Part shown: positions 18,028 to 29,300 of the stretch, one piece after another
Layout: every line of letters begins with the position of its first letter
Position numbering within the stretch: position 1 is the stretch's first letter
Origin: Pseudomonas sp. Seg1
Lineage (GTDB): Bacteria; Pseudomonadota; Gammaproteobacteria; Pseudomonadales; Pseudomonadaceae
DNA: 64,000 bases
Assembly: GCF_018326005.1 (NCBI RefSeq)
Contig: NZ_AP021903.1
Coordinates: 2,172,001 to 2,236,000, forward strand
Direction of reading: 5' to 3'
Notes under the pieces: model-generated
The model's input: only the letters and a program-made list of their open reading frames with translations
Databases searched by the model: none
Told to the model about the DNA's origin: nothing
Position numbers and translations under genes: made by a program

Positions 18028-18768
18028 GTGACAAAGCTGACACTGCTGTGCCTGCCCTATTCGGGCGCCAGCGCCATGGTCTACAGCCGCTGGCGGCGCC
18101 AACTGCCGTCGTGGCTGCACCTGCAACCGGTGGAATTGCCCGGGCGCGGTGCCCGTTTCGACGAACCCTTGCAGATCGACATGCGTGCGCTGGCCGGCCA
18201 ATTGGCCCGTGAGCACAAGCCCGGCTTGCAGACGCCTTATGCCCTGTTCGGGCATAGCCTGGGTGCGCTGCTGGCGTGCGAAATGGCGCATGCTTTTCGC
18301 GAACTCGGTGCGCCGGAGCCGGTGGCGTTGTTCGCTTCCGGCACGGCCGCCCCGACCATGCGCAGTGACTACGATCGCGGCTTTGCCGAGGCGCGCAGCG
18401 ATGACGAGTTGATCGAGCAGTTGCGCACCTTTCAAGGCACCAGTGAGGAAGTGCTGGCCAACCAGGAACTGATGAGCCTGACGCTGCCGGTGCTGCGTGC
18501 CGACTTCATGATGTGCGGACGTTTCACGCCGGCGCAGCGGCCCTTGCTCAATTGCCCGGTGCACGTGCTGGGCGGCAAGGAAGACCGCGCGACCACCGAA
18601 CAACTGATCGGCTGGAGCAAAGAAACCCTGGGCAGTTTTTCCGTCGACATGATGACCGGCGGGCATTTCTTCATCCATGAACACGAAGCCCGGGTCATCC
18701 GCACGATCAAGACCCATCTGGAAGTCCACCACCGCCGCCATGCGCAGGCAGCGGCACCGGCGTTTTAG
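18028..18768 (+). CDS. pvdG: type II (editing) thioesterase of the pyoverdine locus
   Basis: A 246-aa alpha/beta hydrolase of the GrsT/PvdG class. The nucleophile elbow is GHSLG with Ser77, and the catalytic His is probably His213 in GGHFFIHEH. Such enzymes hydrolyse wrongly loaded acyl groups from carrier domains. It starts with GTG at 18028 behind TGAGGT; no good ATG is nearby. It forms a probable two-gene unit with the hydroxylase at 18808 under a PvdS-like box. Because no NRPS here has its own thioesterase domain, it is also a candidate for product release, though type II enzymes normally edit. The pvdG symbol is by family; in P. aeruginosa pvdG lies elsewhere in the locus. Confidence 0.88.
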   Translation: MTKLTLLCLPYSGASAMVYSRWRRQLPSWLHLQPVELPGRGARFDEPLQIDMRALAGQLAREHKPGLQTPYALFGHSLGALLACEMAHAFRELGAPEPVALFASGTAAPTMRSDYDRGFAEARSDDELIEQLRTFQGTSEEVLANQELMSLTLPVLRADFMMCGRFTPAQRPLLNCPVHVLGGKEDRATTEQLIGWSKETLGSFSVDMMTGGHFFIHEHEARVIRTIKTHLEVHHRRHAQAAAPAF

Positions 18769-18807
18769 TGCGCGGTTCACCTATCGAGTGATTACAGGAG
18801 GCCAGTC

Positions 18808-19791
18808 ATGGCTGTTGCTGTGGGATTTTCCGTTCGGCCGCTGCTGCCGCAACGGGGGCGCTTGCCGTTGTTGGTGGAAGCGACCGATGCGGATACCGAC
18901 CTTTTGGCGGTGTTCGATGAATTGAAAGAGTTGGTGGACGAACACCTGCTGCGCGATGGCGGGGTGCTGTTCCGTGGATTCCGTCTGAACGGTGCTGAAC
19001 AGTTCCGTCAGTTCGCGGCCAGTTTCGGCCACCCGCTGTTGAACTATGAATTCGGCTCGACGCCGCGTACCAACGTGACGCAAGGCGTGTACACGTCCAC
19101 CGAATACCCGGCGCACCAAAGCATTCCGCTGCACAACGAGCAGGCCTATTCCCGCGACTGGCCGATGAAGATCTGGTTCTACAGCATGATCGCGGCCAAG
19201 TCCGGTGGCGAAACGCCGATTGCCGACAGCCGTGAAGTCTATCGGCGTATTCCGGTGGCGATTCGCGAGCGCTTCGTCAGCAAAGGCCTGATGTATGTGC
19301 GCAACTTCGGCAATGGTCTGGATGTGGCCTGGGAAGATGTGTTCAACACCGAGGATCGCGAGGTCGTCGAGGCCTACTGCAAGGCCCACGGCATTGTTTG
19401 CGAATGGAAGGACGACGGTGAGCTGCGCACCCGTCAGACCTGTCAGGCGGTGGCGGTGCATCCGGTGACCGGCGACAACGTCTGGTTCAACCAGGCGCAC
19501 TTGTTCCACATTTCCAACCTGCAAGCGGAAGTGCGCGAAAGCCTGCTGGACATCGTCGACGAAGAGGACTTGCCGCGTAATGTTTACTACGGCGACGGCT
19601 CGGCCATTGAAGATGAGGTGCTGGTGCAGATTCGCGCAGTGCTCGACGACTGTGCGATCAGCTTCCCCTGGCAGGAAGGCGATGTGCTGATGCTCGACAA
19701 CATGCTGTCGGCCCACGCGCGATCGCCGTTTGAGGGCCCGCGCAAAGTGATTGTCGCCATGGCCGAGGGGCATTCTCTGGACGCTCGCTGA
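18808..19791 (+). CDS. SyrP-like Fe(II)/2-oxoglutarate aspartyl beta-hydroxylase
   Basis: A 327-aa TauD/SyrP-type dioxygenase. The iron ligands are visible as the HxE motif at His109-Asn-Glu111 (PLHNEQAYS) and the distal His near 303 (LSAHARSPFEG), with the 2-oxoglutarate-binding Arg in GPRKVIVAM. SyrP-type enzymes hydroxylate aspartyl residues held on NRPS carrier domains. The DLTKIGHVGK (Asp) module in the second NRPS is the obvious partner and would supply the OH-Asp iron ligand. It is a stand-alone enzyme, and no extra interface (C-like) domain is visible in the Asp module. CAGGAG stands seven bases before the ATG. It is 39 bp downstream of the thioesterase gene and followed by a terminator. 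Confidence 0.9.
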   Translation: MAVAVGFSVRPLLPQRGRLPLLVEATDADTDLLAVFDELKELVDEHLLRDGGVLFRGFRLNGAEQFRQFAASFGHPLLNYEFGSTPRTNVTQGVYTSTEYPAHQSIPLHNEQAYSRDWPMKIWFYSMIAAKSGGETPIADSREVYRRIPVAIRERFVSKGLMYVRNFGNGLDVAWEDVFNTEDREVVEAYCKAHGIVCEWKDDGELRTRQTCQAVAVHPVTGDNVWFNQAHLFHISNLQAEVRESLLDIVDEEDLPRNVYYGDGSAIEDEVLVQIRAVLDDCAISFPWQEGDVLMLDNMLSAHARSPFEGPRKVIVAMAEGHSLDAR

Positions 19792-19818
19792 GCGATCCCG
19801 GCGTTTGTCTGAACGCTT

Positions 19819-19853
19819 GCCGAAGCCGCTCTTGCCGCGGCTTCGGCATTTCT
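19819..19853 (+). terminator. hairpin terminator after the SyrP-like gene
   Basis: An 11-bp perfect stem, GCCGAAGCCGC / GCGGCTTCGGC with a 7-nt loop, is followed by ATTTCT. It separates the thioesterase-hydroxylase unit from the NRPS operon, which has its own promoter box 45 bp further on. Confidence 0.75.
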
Positions 19854-19897
19854 GCATCTGGCGGGAGTGCCGCCCGGCCGGTATTGCGCCGGCGCGC

Positions 19898-19921
19898 TAA
19901 ATCATTGCGTTTGTCATTCGT
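19898..19921 (+). promoter_or_regulatory. PvdS-type IS promoter box (perfect) for the NRPS operon
   Basis: TAAAT (19898-19902), a 16-nt spacer, then CGT (19919-19921), ending 57 bp before the first NRPS start. It is an exact match to the pyoverdine iron-starvation box and probably drives the whole 25-kb NRPS operon. Confidence 0.85.
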
Positions 19922-19978
19922 TCTTGTTGATACGACCGGGCCTCCTGGTCACGCCGCCGATCAGCAAGGACCCCATGC

Positions 19979-22900
19979 ATGAATGCCGCAGACGCACAGA
20001 AACTAGCCCGTCGCTTTATCGAACTGCCGCAGGACAAACGCCGTTTGTTTCTCGCCGGCATGGCCCGCGAAGGCATCGATTTTGCGCAGCTTCCCATGAC
20101 CGCCTGTGACGGCATCGCCGAGCGTGACGGCCTGTCTTATGCCCAGCAGCGGATGTGGTTTCTCTGGCAACTGGACCCGCACAGTGCTGCTTACAACTTG
20201 CCGATGGCCGTGCGCCTGACGGGCGATCTGCAAGCGCAGGCGCTGGAGCAGGCATTCAGCCTTTTGGCGGCGCGGCATGAGTGCCTGCGCACCACCTTCG
20301 GTCAGGAAGGCGAGCGCGCTTTTCAGCGCGTCGCCGAGCCTCAGCCTCTGAAGCTGGCTATCACCGATCTGAGTGCCGTCCCCGAGGCCCAGCGTTGGCC
20401 TCTGGCGCAGCAGCACATGATGGCCGAGGCCACGCAGGCGTTCGACCTGGAAAACGGCCCGCTGCTGAGCCTGCGCCTGTTGCGTCTGGCCGAGCAGGAG
20501 CACGTGCTGCTGTTGACCTTGCACCACATCATTGCCGATGGCTGGTCGATGAATATTCTCATCGACGAGTTCATGCGCACCTACGACGCCCTGGTCGCGA
20601 GGCGCGAACCATCGTTGCCGGCACTCACCGTGCATTACCGCGATTACGCGCTGTGGCAGCGCAGTTGGCTGGAGGCGGGCGAGCGCGAGCGGCAACTGGA
20701 TTACTGGCGCGCGCAATTGGGTGACGAACACCCGGTGCTTGAATTGCCGACTGACCGCGCCTATCCGGCGCAATCAAGTCATCAGGGGGCGCGGCTGGAA
20801 ACGGTCATCGACGCAGCGCTGCGCCAGGAACTGAAAAGCCTCGCCCAGCGTCAGGGCGTAACCCTGTTCGTGGTGCTGTTGGCCGCGTTCAAAACCTTAT
20901 TGCATCGCTACAGCGGCCAGACCGACATTCGTGTCGGCGGGCTGATCGCCAACCGCACCCGCAGCGAAACCGAAGGCCTGATCGGCTTCTTCGTCAACAC
21001 GCAAATCCTGCGCAGCGAAGTCACCGCGCAAACGCGTTTTGCCGATCTGTTGCAGAACCTGCGTCAAGCCGCGCTCGGTGCTCAGGTTCATCAGGAGCTG
21101 CCGTTCGACGCGTTGATCGAAGCCCTGCAACCGGCGCGCAGCCAAAGCCACAATCCGCTGTTCCAGGTGATGTTCAACCACCAGCCGCTGGTGACCGATT
21201 TGCAGCATGTGCAACTGGAATCGGGGTTGCAGGTCGGCTATTTGACTGAAGAGCAACTGGCCGGCAGCGGTCGCCAACATGCCGCTACCAGTGACCTGAT
21301 GCTCGACACCCGCGAGGAGGGCGAGCAACTGTTCGCTGCCTTCACCTACGCCACCGATATTTTTGACGCCGCGACCATCGCCGCGATGGCCGGACATTGG
21401 CGCAACATTCTGGCCTCAGTGTGCCGTGACCCTCAGCAATTGATCAGCGAAGTTGCGCTGCTGGCGGACGTCGAGCACGCGCAGTTGATTCAGAGCACCG
21501 AGGCCGAACCGCTATTCGCCAGCGTGCAAACACGCTTCGAAGCACAAGTAGCGCGAACGCCGCAGGCAGCGGCGGTGATCCTCGCGACCGAGCCGTCGCC
21601 GTCACTCAGCTACGCCGAGTTGAACACCCGCAGCAATCGTCTGGCCCACCAGTTACGCGCTCGCGGTGTCGGCCCTGACGTGCTGGTCGGTGTGGCGCTG
21701 GGGCGCTCGCTGGAACTGGCGGTGGCGCTGCTGGCAGTGCTCAAGGCTGGCGGCGCTTACGTGCCGCTGGATCCGCAAACACCGGCCGAACGTTTGCGCC
21801 ATGTGCTCGATGACAGTGGCCTGAAACTGCTGCTGACCGATCGCGAGAGCCTCGCCAGCCTGCCGGCTCTCGACGGTGTCGACTGCCTGTGTCTGGAGCA
21901 GTTGGCCGATGACGGGCAGGTCGACAATCTTTCGGTGACGGTCGAGGCGCAAAACCTCGCCTACGTGATCTACACCTCAGGCTCGACCGGGCGCCCGAAA
22001 GGCGTGGCGATCAGTCACGGCGCGTTGAGCGAGTTCATCGACCGCGCCATCGATTACAGCGAACTGCGTGAAGGCGACCGGGTCCTGCAATTCGCCACCA
22101 GCAGTTTCGACGGCTTCGTCGAGCAGTTTTTCCCGCCACTGTGCCACGGCGCTGCTGTCGTGCTGCGTGATGCGCGGTTGTGGGACAGCGCGGCGTTGCA
22201 TCAGGTCATCCTCGAACACGGCATCACCCTGGCCGACTTGCCCGCCGCTTACTGGTATTGGCTGGTGCAGGAATACGCCGCCAACCCACCGAGCGGTTTC
22301 GCTGCGTTGCGGCAGATTCATGTCGGCGGCGAAGCCATGGCGGTGGACGGTTTGCGTCTATGGCAACAGGCCGGGTTGGGCCATGTGCGATTGCTCAATA
22401 CCTACGGGCCCACCGAGGCCACGGTGGTTTCGACCATTCATGACTGCACGGCACTGACGGCGGACGCCGTGTCGTGGCGCGGCATCCCGATCGGCCAAGG
22501 TCTCGACGCGCGTCGTTTGTACGTGCTGGACGATGATTTGAACCTGCTGCCGCAAGGTGCGGTGGGCGAGTTGTATATCGGCGGACCGGGCCTGGCGCGT
22601 GGCTATCACCGTCAGCCGATGCTCAGCGCCGAGCGCTTTATCGCTGATCCGTTCGCTGACGGCCAGCGCCTGTACCGTACCGGCGACCGCGCCCGACTAC
22701 GCGCCGATGGTGCGTTGGAGTACGTCGGTCGGGTCGATCATCAAGTGAAGATTCGCGGCTTCCGTATCGAGCTGGGCGAAATCGAATCGCGCCTGCAACA
22801 GTGCCCGGGCATCCGCGAGGCGGTGGTGCTGGCGGTGCCGCTCAGTGGTGGCTTGCAACTGGTGGCCTACGTGGTCAGCGATCAGGCCGTGCTCGACAGC

Positions 22901-23380
22901 GCGGCGACGCAAGCGGCGTTCCGTCAGCAAATCCGCGCGGCGCTGCAAGCCGATCTGCCGGACTACATGGTGCCGGGCCATCTGCTGTTGCTGGCGAACC
23001 TGCCGCTGACGCCGAGCGGCAAACTTGATCGCAAGGCTTTGCCCGCACCGGATTGCGCGCAGTTGCAGGGCGACTATCGCGCCCCGCAATCGGACGCCGA
23101 GCAGTGTCTGGCGCAGATCTGGGCGGATGTCCTGCAAGTGTCGCGGGTGGGTCTGGACGATCACTTTTTCGAATTGGGTGGCCACTCGCTGTTGGCCGCG
23201 CAAGTCATCGCCCGGGTGAAAAACCTGCAGGGCGTGGTGTTGCCGCTGCGCAGCCTATTCGAGAAACCGGTTCTGGCCGATCTGGCGGCAATGCTTGCGC
23301 AACTGGCTGACGGCGCAACGAACGACGACTGGTCCGACATGGATCAGTTCATGAATGCTTTGGAAGGAGAGGAAGTATGA
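19979..23380 (+). CDS. pvdI: pyoverdine side-chain NRPS, one module: C-A(Lys)-T
   Basis: The 1133-aa first side-chain synthetase. An LCL-type condensation domain opens it (SYAQQRMWFLWQL; active HHIIADGWS near residue 182). The adenylation domain has core A3 YTSGSTGRPKG near 665, and the carrier serine is in LGGHSL near 1070. There is no epimerase. Residues lining the A-domain pocket read DGEDHGTVVK, a code I recall for Lys in pyoverdine synthetases (Orn not excluded). The LCL domain should accept the PvdL product made elsewhere. The short acidic C-terminus (WSDMDQFMNALEGEEV) is a likely docking segment. Its stop overlaps the next NRPS start by 4 bp (ATGA). The symbol follows order, not exact orthology. 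Confidence 0.93.
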   Translation: MNAADAQKLARRFIELPQDKRRLFLAGMAREGIDFAQLPMTACDGIAERDGLSYAQQRMWFLWQLDPHSAAYNLPMAVRLTGDLQAQALEQAFSLLAARHECLRTTFGQEGERAFQRVAEPQPLKLAITDLSAVPEAQRWPLAQQHMMAEATQAFDLENGPLLSLRLLRLAEQEHVLLLTLHHIIADGWSMNILIDEFMRTYDALVARREPSLPALTVHYRDYALWQRSWLEAGERERQLDYWRAQLGDEHPVLELPTDRAYPAQSSHQGARLETVIDAALRQELKSLAQRQGVTLFVVLLAAFKTLLHRYSGQTDIRVGGLIANRTRSETEGLIGFFVNTQILRSEVTAQTRFADLLQNLRQAALGAQVHQELPFDALIEALQPARSQSHNPLFQVMFNHQPLVTDLQHVQLESGLQVGYLTEEQLAGSGRQHAATSDLMLDTREEGEQLFAAFTYATDIFDAATIAAMAGHWRNILASVCRDPQQLISEVALLADVEHAQLIQSTEAEPLFASVQTRFEAQVARTPQAAAVILATEPSPSLSYAELNTRSNRLAHQLRARGVGPDVLVGVALGRSLELAVALLAVLKAGGAYVPLDPQTPAERLRHVLDDSGLKLLLTDRESLASLPALDGVDCLCLEQLADDGQVDNLSVTVEAQNLAYVIYTSGSTGRPKGVAISHGALSEFIDRAIDYSELREGDRVLQFATSSFDGFVEQFFPPLCHGAAVVLRDARLWDSAALHQVILEHGITLADLPAAYWYWLVQEYAANPPSGFAALRQIHVGGEAMAVDGLRLWQQAGLGHVRLLNTYGPTEATVVSTIHDCTALTADAVSWRGIPIGQGLDARRLYVLDDDLNLLPQGAVGELYIGGPGLARGYHRQPMLSAERFIADPFADGQRLYRTGDRARLRADGALEYVGRVDHQVKIRGFRIELGEIESRLQQCPGIREAVVLAVPLSGGLQLVAYVVSDQAVLDSAATQAAFRQQIRAALQADLPDYMVPGHLLLLANLPLTPSGKLDRKALPAPDCAQLQGDYRAPQSDAEQCLAQIWADVLQVSRVGLDDHFFELGGHSLLAAQVIARVKNLQGVVLPLRSLFEKPVLADLAAMLAQLADGATNDDWSDMDQFMNALEGEEV

Positions 23381-26300
23381 GCGGCACCATGGCGGAGCGC
23401 ATCGCGAAAAGGTTCGTCGGCTTGCCGCTGGAACAGCGTCGGCTGTTTTTGGCCAAGCTGCGTGAAGACGGCAAGGACTTCAGCCTGTTGCCGCTGCCGG
23501 TCAGTCGTCACGATGTCGCGCAGATTCCGTTGTCGTTTGCCCAGCAGCGCCTGCTGTTTCTCTGGCAGCTCGAACCGCAGAGTGCCGCTTACAACATGGC
23601 CGCCGGCTTGCGCTTGAATGGGCGTCTGGACGAATCGGCGTTGCAGCGTTCGTTCGATTATCTGGTGGCGCGTCACGAAGTTCTGCGCACGGTGTTCCAG
23701 ACCGACGGTGATCAGCCGCATCAAGTGATCCTTGAGCAACAGCCGTTGACACTGGAACGCATCGACCTGACGAGCCTGCCGCCGTCAGAGCGCGAGCCTG
23801 CCTTGGCGCAACAGGTGCAGACCGTCACGGCGCGGCCGTTCGATTTGCGCCACGGGCCGCTGTTGCGTGCCAGCCTGTTTGCGCTGGCCGAAGAAGAATT
23901 CGTGTTAGTGGTGAGCATGCACCACATCGTCTCCGACGGTTGGTCGATGGACGTGATGGTCAAGGAATTCGTCCAGTGCTACCAGGCCTTCAGCCTTGAA
24001 CGCGAGCCGCAATTGCCGGCACTGACGCTGCAATACGCCGACTACGCGATCTGGCAGCGGCGCTGGCTGGAAGCCGGCGAGGGCGAACGGCAACTCGATT
24101 ACTGGCGCCAGCAACTGGGTGAAGAGCATCCGCTGCTGGAAGTGGCGCCGGACTTTGCCCGTCCTGTGACGCAAAGCTTCGAGGGCCAGACCCTGAGTTT
24201 TGATTTCGGTGCGCCGTTGTCCCTGCAACTCAACGCCTTTGCCCGTAGCCAGGGCATCAGTCTGTTCATGCTGGTGCTGGCCGGGTTCTCGCTGTTCCTG
24301 TCGCGGCAGGCCGGGCAGCGCGACATTCGTGTCGGGGTGCCGAATGCCAACCGTGGCCGTGCTGAGGTCGAAGGGCTGATCGGCTTTTTCGTCAACACTC
24401 AGGTGCTGCGATGCGAGGTGGACGAGCGCGGCAGTTTCGAGGATTTGCTGGCGCGTGTACGTGAAGCCGCGTTCGGTGCCCAGGCGCATCAGGAACTGCC
24501 GTTCGAGCAACTGGTGGACGAGTTGGTGGCTGAACGCACCCTAGGCCACAACCCGTTGTTCCAGGCCAAGTTCAACCAGAACGTCGGCATGCAGAAGCAG
24601 CGTTCGATGGCCCTGCCAGGGCTGAGCGTGGCGGAATATCCGCTGGACAAGGACGGTACTCATTTTGATCTGGCGCTGGACATCACCGATGACGGCACGC
24701 TGATTCATGGCCAGATGACCTATGCCAGCGACCTCTATCGCCCGCAGACGGTCGAGGGTTTTGTGCCGGCCTTGCTCGGCTTGTTCAGCGAGTTGTTGAA
24801 AGCGCCGCAAGCGCCACTGCACCGCGTTGCGGTGACCTTGCCGGCGCCACTTCCGGCACCCGCCGCGCCGGCGCTGTCGGTGTTGCAGCATTGGGATCGT
24901 GAAGTTGCCCGCCAGCCTGAAGCGCCGGCCGCCCGCGACCTGAATCAGGTCTTGAGTTATCGGGTACTGGATCAGGCGGCCAATCGTCTGGCCCATCATC
25001 TGCTGGCGCAGGGCGTGAACGTCGGCGAGCCGGTGGCGGTGCTGATGGAGCGCTCGCTGGACTGGCTGACCTGTGTGCTGGCGGTGTTCAAGGCCGGCGC
25101 GGTGTACATGCCGCTGGACGTCAAGGCGCCGGACGCACGTTTGCAGCAGATGCTCGGTGCGGCGCAGGCGCGGCTGTTGTTGTGCATCGAAGGCGATGCG
25201 CGCGTGTCCGGGTTGGCGGTTGACGGCTGTCGGGGCATCGCGTTCGCAGCGCGGCAGTGGCAGTCAATGCCGGACACCTGTCCGGCCGTGGCGTTGTGCG
25301 CTCAATCAGCGGCGTACGTGATTCACACCTCCGGCTCCACCGGGCAGCCCAAAGGCGTACTGGTCAGCCACGGCGCGCTGGGCAGTTATGTCCGCGGTGT
25401 GCTGGAGCGACTGGCGCCGGCGGCGGACAGCAGCATGGCGCTGGTCTCGACCATTGCTGCGGATCTGGGTTTCACCGTGCTGTTCGGCGCGCTGTGTTCC
25501 GGGCGCCTGTTGCATGTCTTGCCGGAAGAGCTGGGTTTCGATCCGGACCGGTTTGCCGATTACATGGCAACGCACCAGGTGGGCATGCTGAAAATCGTCC
25601 CCGGTCATCTGGCCGCGTTGTTGCAGGCCGCAAGGGCAGCCGACGTGCTGCCGCAACACGCGCTGATCGTCGGCGGCGAGGCGTGCTCGCCGGCGCTGGT
25701 GGAGCGCGTGCGTCAGCTCAAACCGGGCTGCCGCATCATCAACCACTATGGGCCGAGCGAAACCACGGTGGGCGTGTTGGCCCATGAAGTCGCTGATCTG
25801 ACGCTCACCCGCAGCGTGCCGGTCGGTAGCGCACTGACCGGCGCTCACGTCTACGTGTTCGACGATGTCCTGAACAACGTCGCCGATCAGGTGGCTGGCG
25901 AGTTGTATATCGGTGGCGACAGCGTGGCGCTGGGCTACCTGAATCAGCCGGGGCTGACCGCCGAGCGCTTCCTGCCCGATCCATTCGGCACGCCGGGTGC
26001 GCGGGTGTATCGCAGCGGCGACCGGGTACGCCGCAATCGTCAGCAAACGGTGGAATTCATCGGCCGCGCCGACGATCAGGTCAAGGTGCGCGGCTATCGC
26101 GTGGAGCCGGCGGAAGTGGCGCGCGTGCTGCTCGGGCTCGACGGCGTCAGTGAAGCGGCGGTGCTGGCGTTGTCACTGGATGACGACCCGACGCGTCTGC
26201 AACTGGTCGCGTGGTGTGTGCCGGTCGCGGGCACTTCGTTAGCGGCACAGGCGCTGCGCGAGCAATTGCAGGCGTGCCTGCCGGATTACATGGTGCCGGC

Positions 26301-29300
26301 GCAGATCGTCCTGCTCGAGCAACTGCCGCTGACGGCCAACGGCAAACTCGACAAGCGTGCCTTGCCGGTGCCGGGCGTGGTCACTCAGCACTTCGTCGCG
26401 CCGCAAGGTGAAGTCGAAGAGAAACTCGCGGCAATCTGGGCCGATGTCCTCAAGCTTGAGCGCGTCGGCAGCACCGACAACTTCTTCGAGCTGGGCGGTG
26501 ATTCGATCCTCAGCCTGCAAATCATTGCCCGGGCCAAACGCCAGGGCATCAAGCTGAGCCCCAAGCAACTGTTCGAAAAACAGACCATCGGCCAATTGGC
26601 CGCCGTGGCCAAACTGATCGAAGCCAAACCCGTTGCGGCTGCGGCGCCGGCAGCTCGCGGACCGTTGCCATTGTTGCCGATTCAGGCACGGTTCTTCGAA
26701 ACCCCGATCGCCCAGCGTCAGCACTGGAACCAGTCGGTGATGTTGCAACCGACCACGCTGCTCGACGCCGCTCACCTACGCACAGCGCTGGCGGCGCTGA
26801 TCGAACAGCACGACGCGTTGACGCTGAATTTCCAGGCATCCGGCGACGTGTGGCAGGCAACGCCGCAGACCCAGCGTGATCCAGAGCAGTTGTGGGTCCG
26901 TGAGCTGGACAGCCTGAACGCGCTGCCTGCGCTTGCTGATGAAGCCCAGCGCAGTCTGAATCTGCAACAAGGCCATTTGCTGCGGGCGGTGCTTGTGAAC
27001 CTGCCGAACGCCGAGCAACGCTTGTTGCTGGTCATCCACCACTTGGTGATCGACGGCGTGTCGTGGCGCATTCTGCTGGAAGATCTGCAGCACGCTTACA
27101 CCGCGCTGGCGGCGGGTACGCCGCTGGTTCTGCCGGGCAAAAGCAGCTCGCTGCACAGCTGGGCCGAGCATCTGCACCGTTACGGGCAGAGCGCAGCGCT
27201 GGCCGCTGAGAGCGCCTACTGGCGCCAGACCCTGGAGGCCGGCGACGCACAACTGCCGCGCGATTTTCCGCAGGACACGCAGACCCGCGAACAGGCCGCC
27301 CACGCCAGTTCGCGCCTGAGCCAGGCGCTGACCCACAAGCTGTTGAAAGTGGCACCAGCGGCGTATCGCACGCAGATCAACGACCTGTTGCTGACGGCGC
27401 TGGCGCGGGTGTTGTGCGACTGGAGCGAACAGCCGTCGGTATTGATTCAGCTCGAAGGTCACGGACGTGAAGACCTGTTCGACGACATCGACCTGAGCCG
27501 CACCGTAGGCTGGTTCAGCAGCCTGTTCCCGGTGCGCCTGACCCCCGAGGCAACGCCGGGTGCGTCGCTGTGCGCGATCAAGGAACAATTGCGTGCGGTG
27601 CCGGGCAAAGGCATCGGCTTTGGTGTGCTGCGCTACTTGAGCCGTTGCGCCGAGTTGCAGGCATTGCCGCAGCCGCGCGTGACGTTCAATTATCTCGGCC
27701 AGTTCGACGGCGCGTTCAACGCTGACGCCGGCGCGCTGTTCGTGCCCAGCGGTGAAAGCACCGGGGCCAACCAGGACGCAGCCGCGCCGTTGGGTAACTG
27801 GCTGAGCGTTGACGGTCAGGTCTACGGCGGTGAGCTGGAATTGACCTGGACCTTCGGCACCGGCATGTATCGCGCAGAAACCGTCGAGGCGCTGGCCGAG
27901 GCCTATCGTCGTGAGCTTGCGCGTTTGATCGAACACTGCTGCGACAGTGGCGAGGCGGCTGTCACGCCGTCGGACTTCAGTCTGGCAACGCTGACCCAGG
28001 CACAACTCTCGGCATTGCCTATTCCGGCCCGCGACATCGTCGACCTCTATCCGCTGTCGCCGATGCAGCAGGGCATTCTGTTCCACAGCGTCAACGATCC
28101 GCACAGCCCGGCCTACACCAACCAATTGCGCGTCGATGTGCAACATCTCGATGCCGAGCGCTTCCATCAGGCCTGGCAGCAAACCGTTGATGCTCACGAA
28201 ATCCTGCGCACGGCATTTGTGTGGCCACAGGATGCCGCCGCTGCGGTGCAAGTGGTGCGCCAGAGTGCGCAGATGCCATGGCGCGTGCAGGACTGGCGCG
28301 GTCGCCATGACCTCGGCACGGCACTGGATCAACTGGCCGGCGAAGATCTTGCCAGCGGTTTCGACCTGACCGGTGCGCCGCTGTTGCGGGTGACCCTGGT
28401 GCGCACGGATGAGGCGACGCACCACCTGATCTACACCTGCCATCACATCCTCATGGACGGCTGGAGTACGTCGCAGTTGTTCGGCGAAGTGCTGCAGCGT
28501 TATGCCGGCATGACCCCGGCGGCCGGGCAGGGGCGTTATCGCGATTACATCGAATGGCTGGGGCAGCGCGATCAGCAGGCCAGTCGCGATTTCTGGACGA
28601 CAGCCCTTGCGGACCTTGATGAGCCGACGCGTCTGGCCAGTGCCTTGTCCGGCGCGCAGCAAGTGGCCAGCGGTTACGCCGATCACGAGCATGTATTCAG
28701 TGAGACGTTGACGGCGGATCTGAACCGTTTTGCCCGCGAGCAGAAAGTCACCCTCAACACCTTGGTGCAAGCGGCGTGGCTGGTACTGTTGCAGCGTTAC
28801 ACCGGGCAGGACAATGTGGCATTCGGCGCGACGGTCGCCGGGCGCCCGACGGATTTGCCGGGCGTCGAGCAACAGATCGGTCTGTTCATCAACACTTTGC
28901 CGGTGGCGGCGGCGCCCTCCGCTGAGATGGTCGTCAGCCAGTGGCTGCAACAGGTGCAGGACGTCAATCTGGCGCTGCGCGAGCATGAGCACACACCGCT
29001 CTACGACATTCAGCGTTGGGCCGGTGCGGGTAACGGGGCGTTGTTCGACAGCATTCTGGTGTTCGAAAACTACCCGATGGCCGAAGCCCTGCAACAAGGC
29101 CCGGCGACCGGTCTGACGTTCTCGGCGATTCGTCGTCAGGAACAGACCAACTACCCGCTGACGCTGGTGGCGGTCACCGGTCGCGAGCTGAGTCTGGGGA
29201 TCAGTTATGACCAGGCCAGTTTCGCTGCGACCGCGATCAGCGCGTTGAGCGCACAACTCGAAAGCCTGCTCACGCAGTTCCTCGCCGATGCCACGCAACC

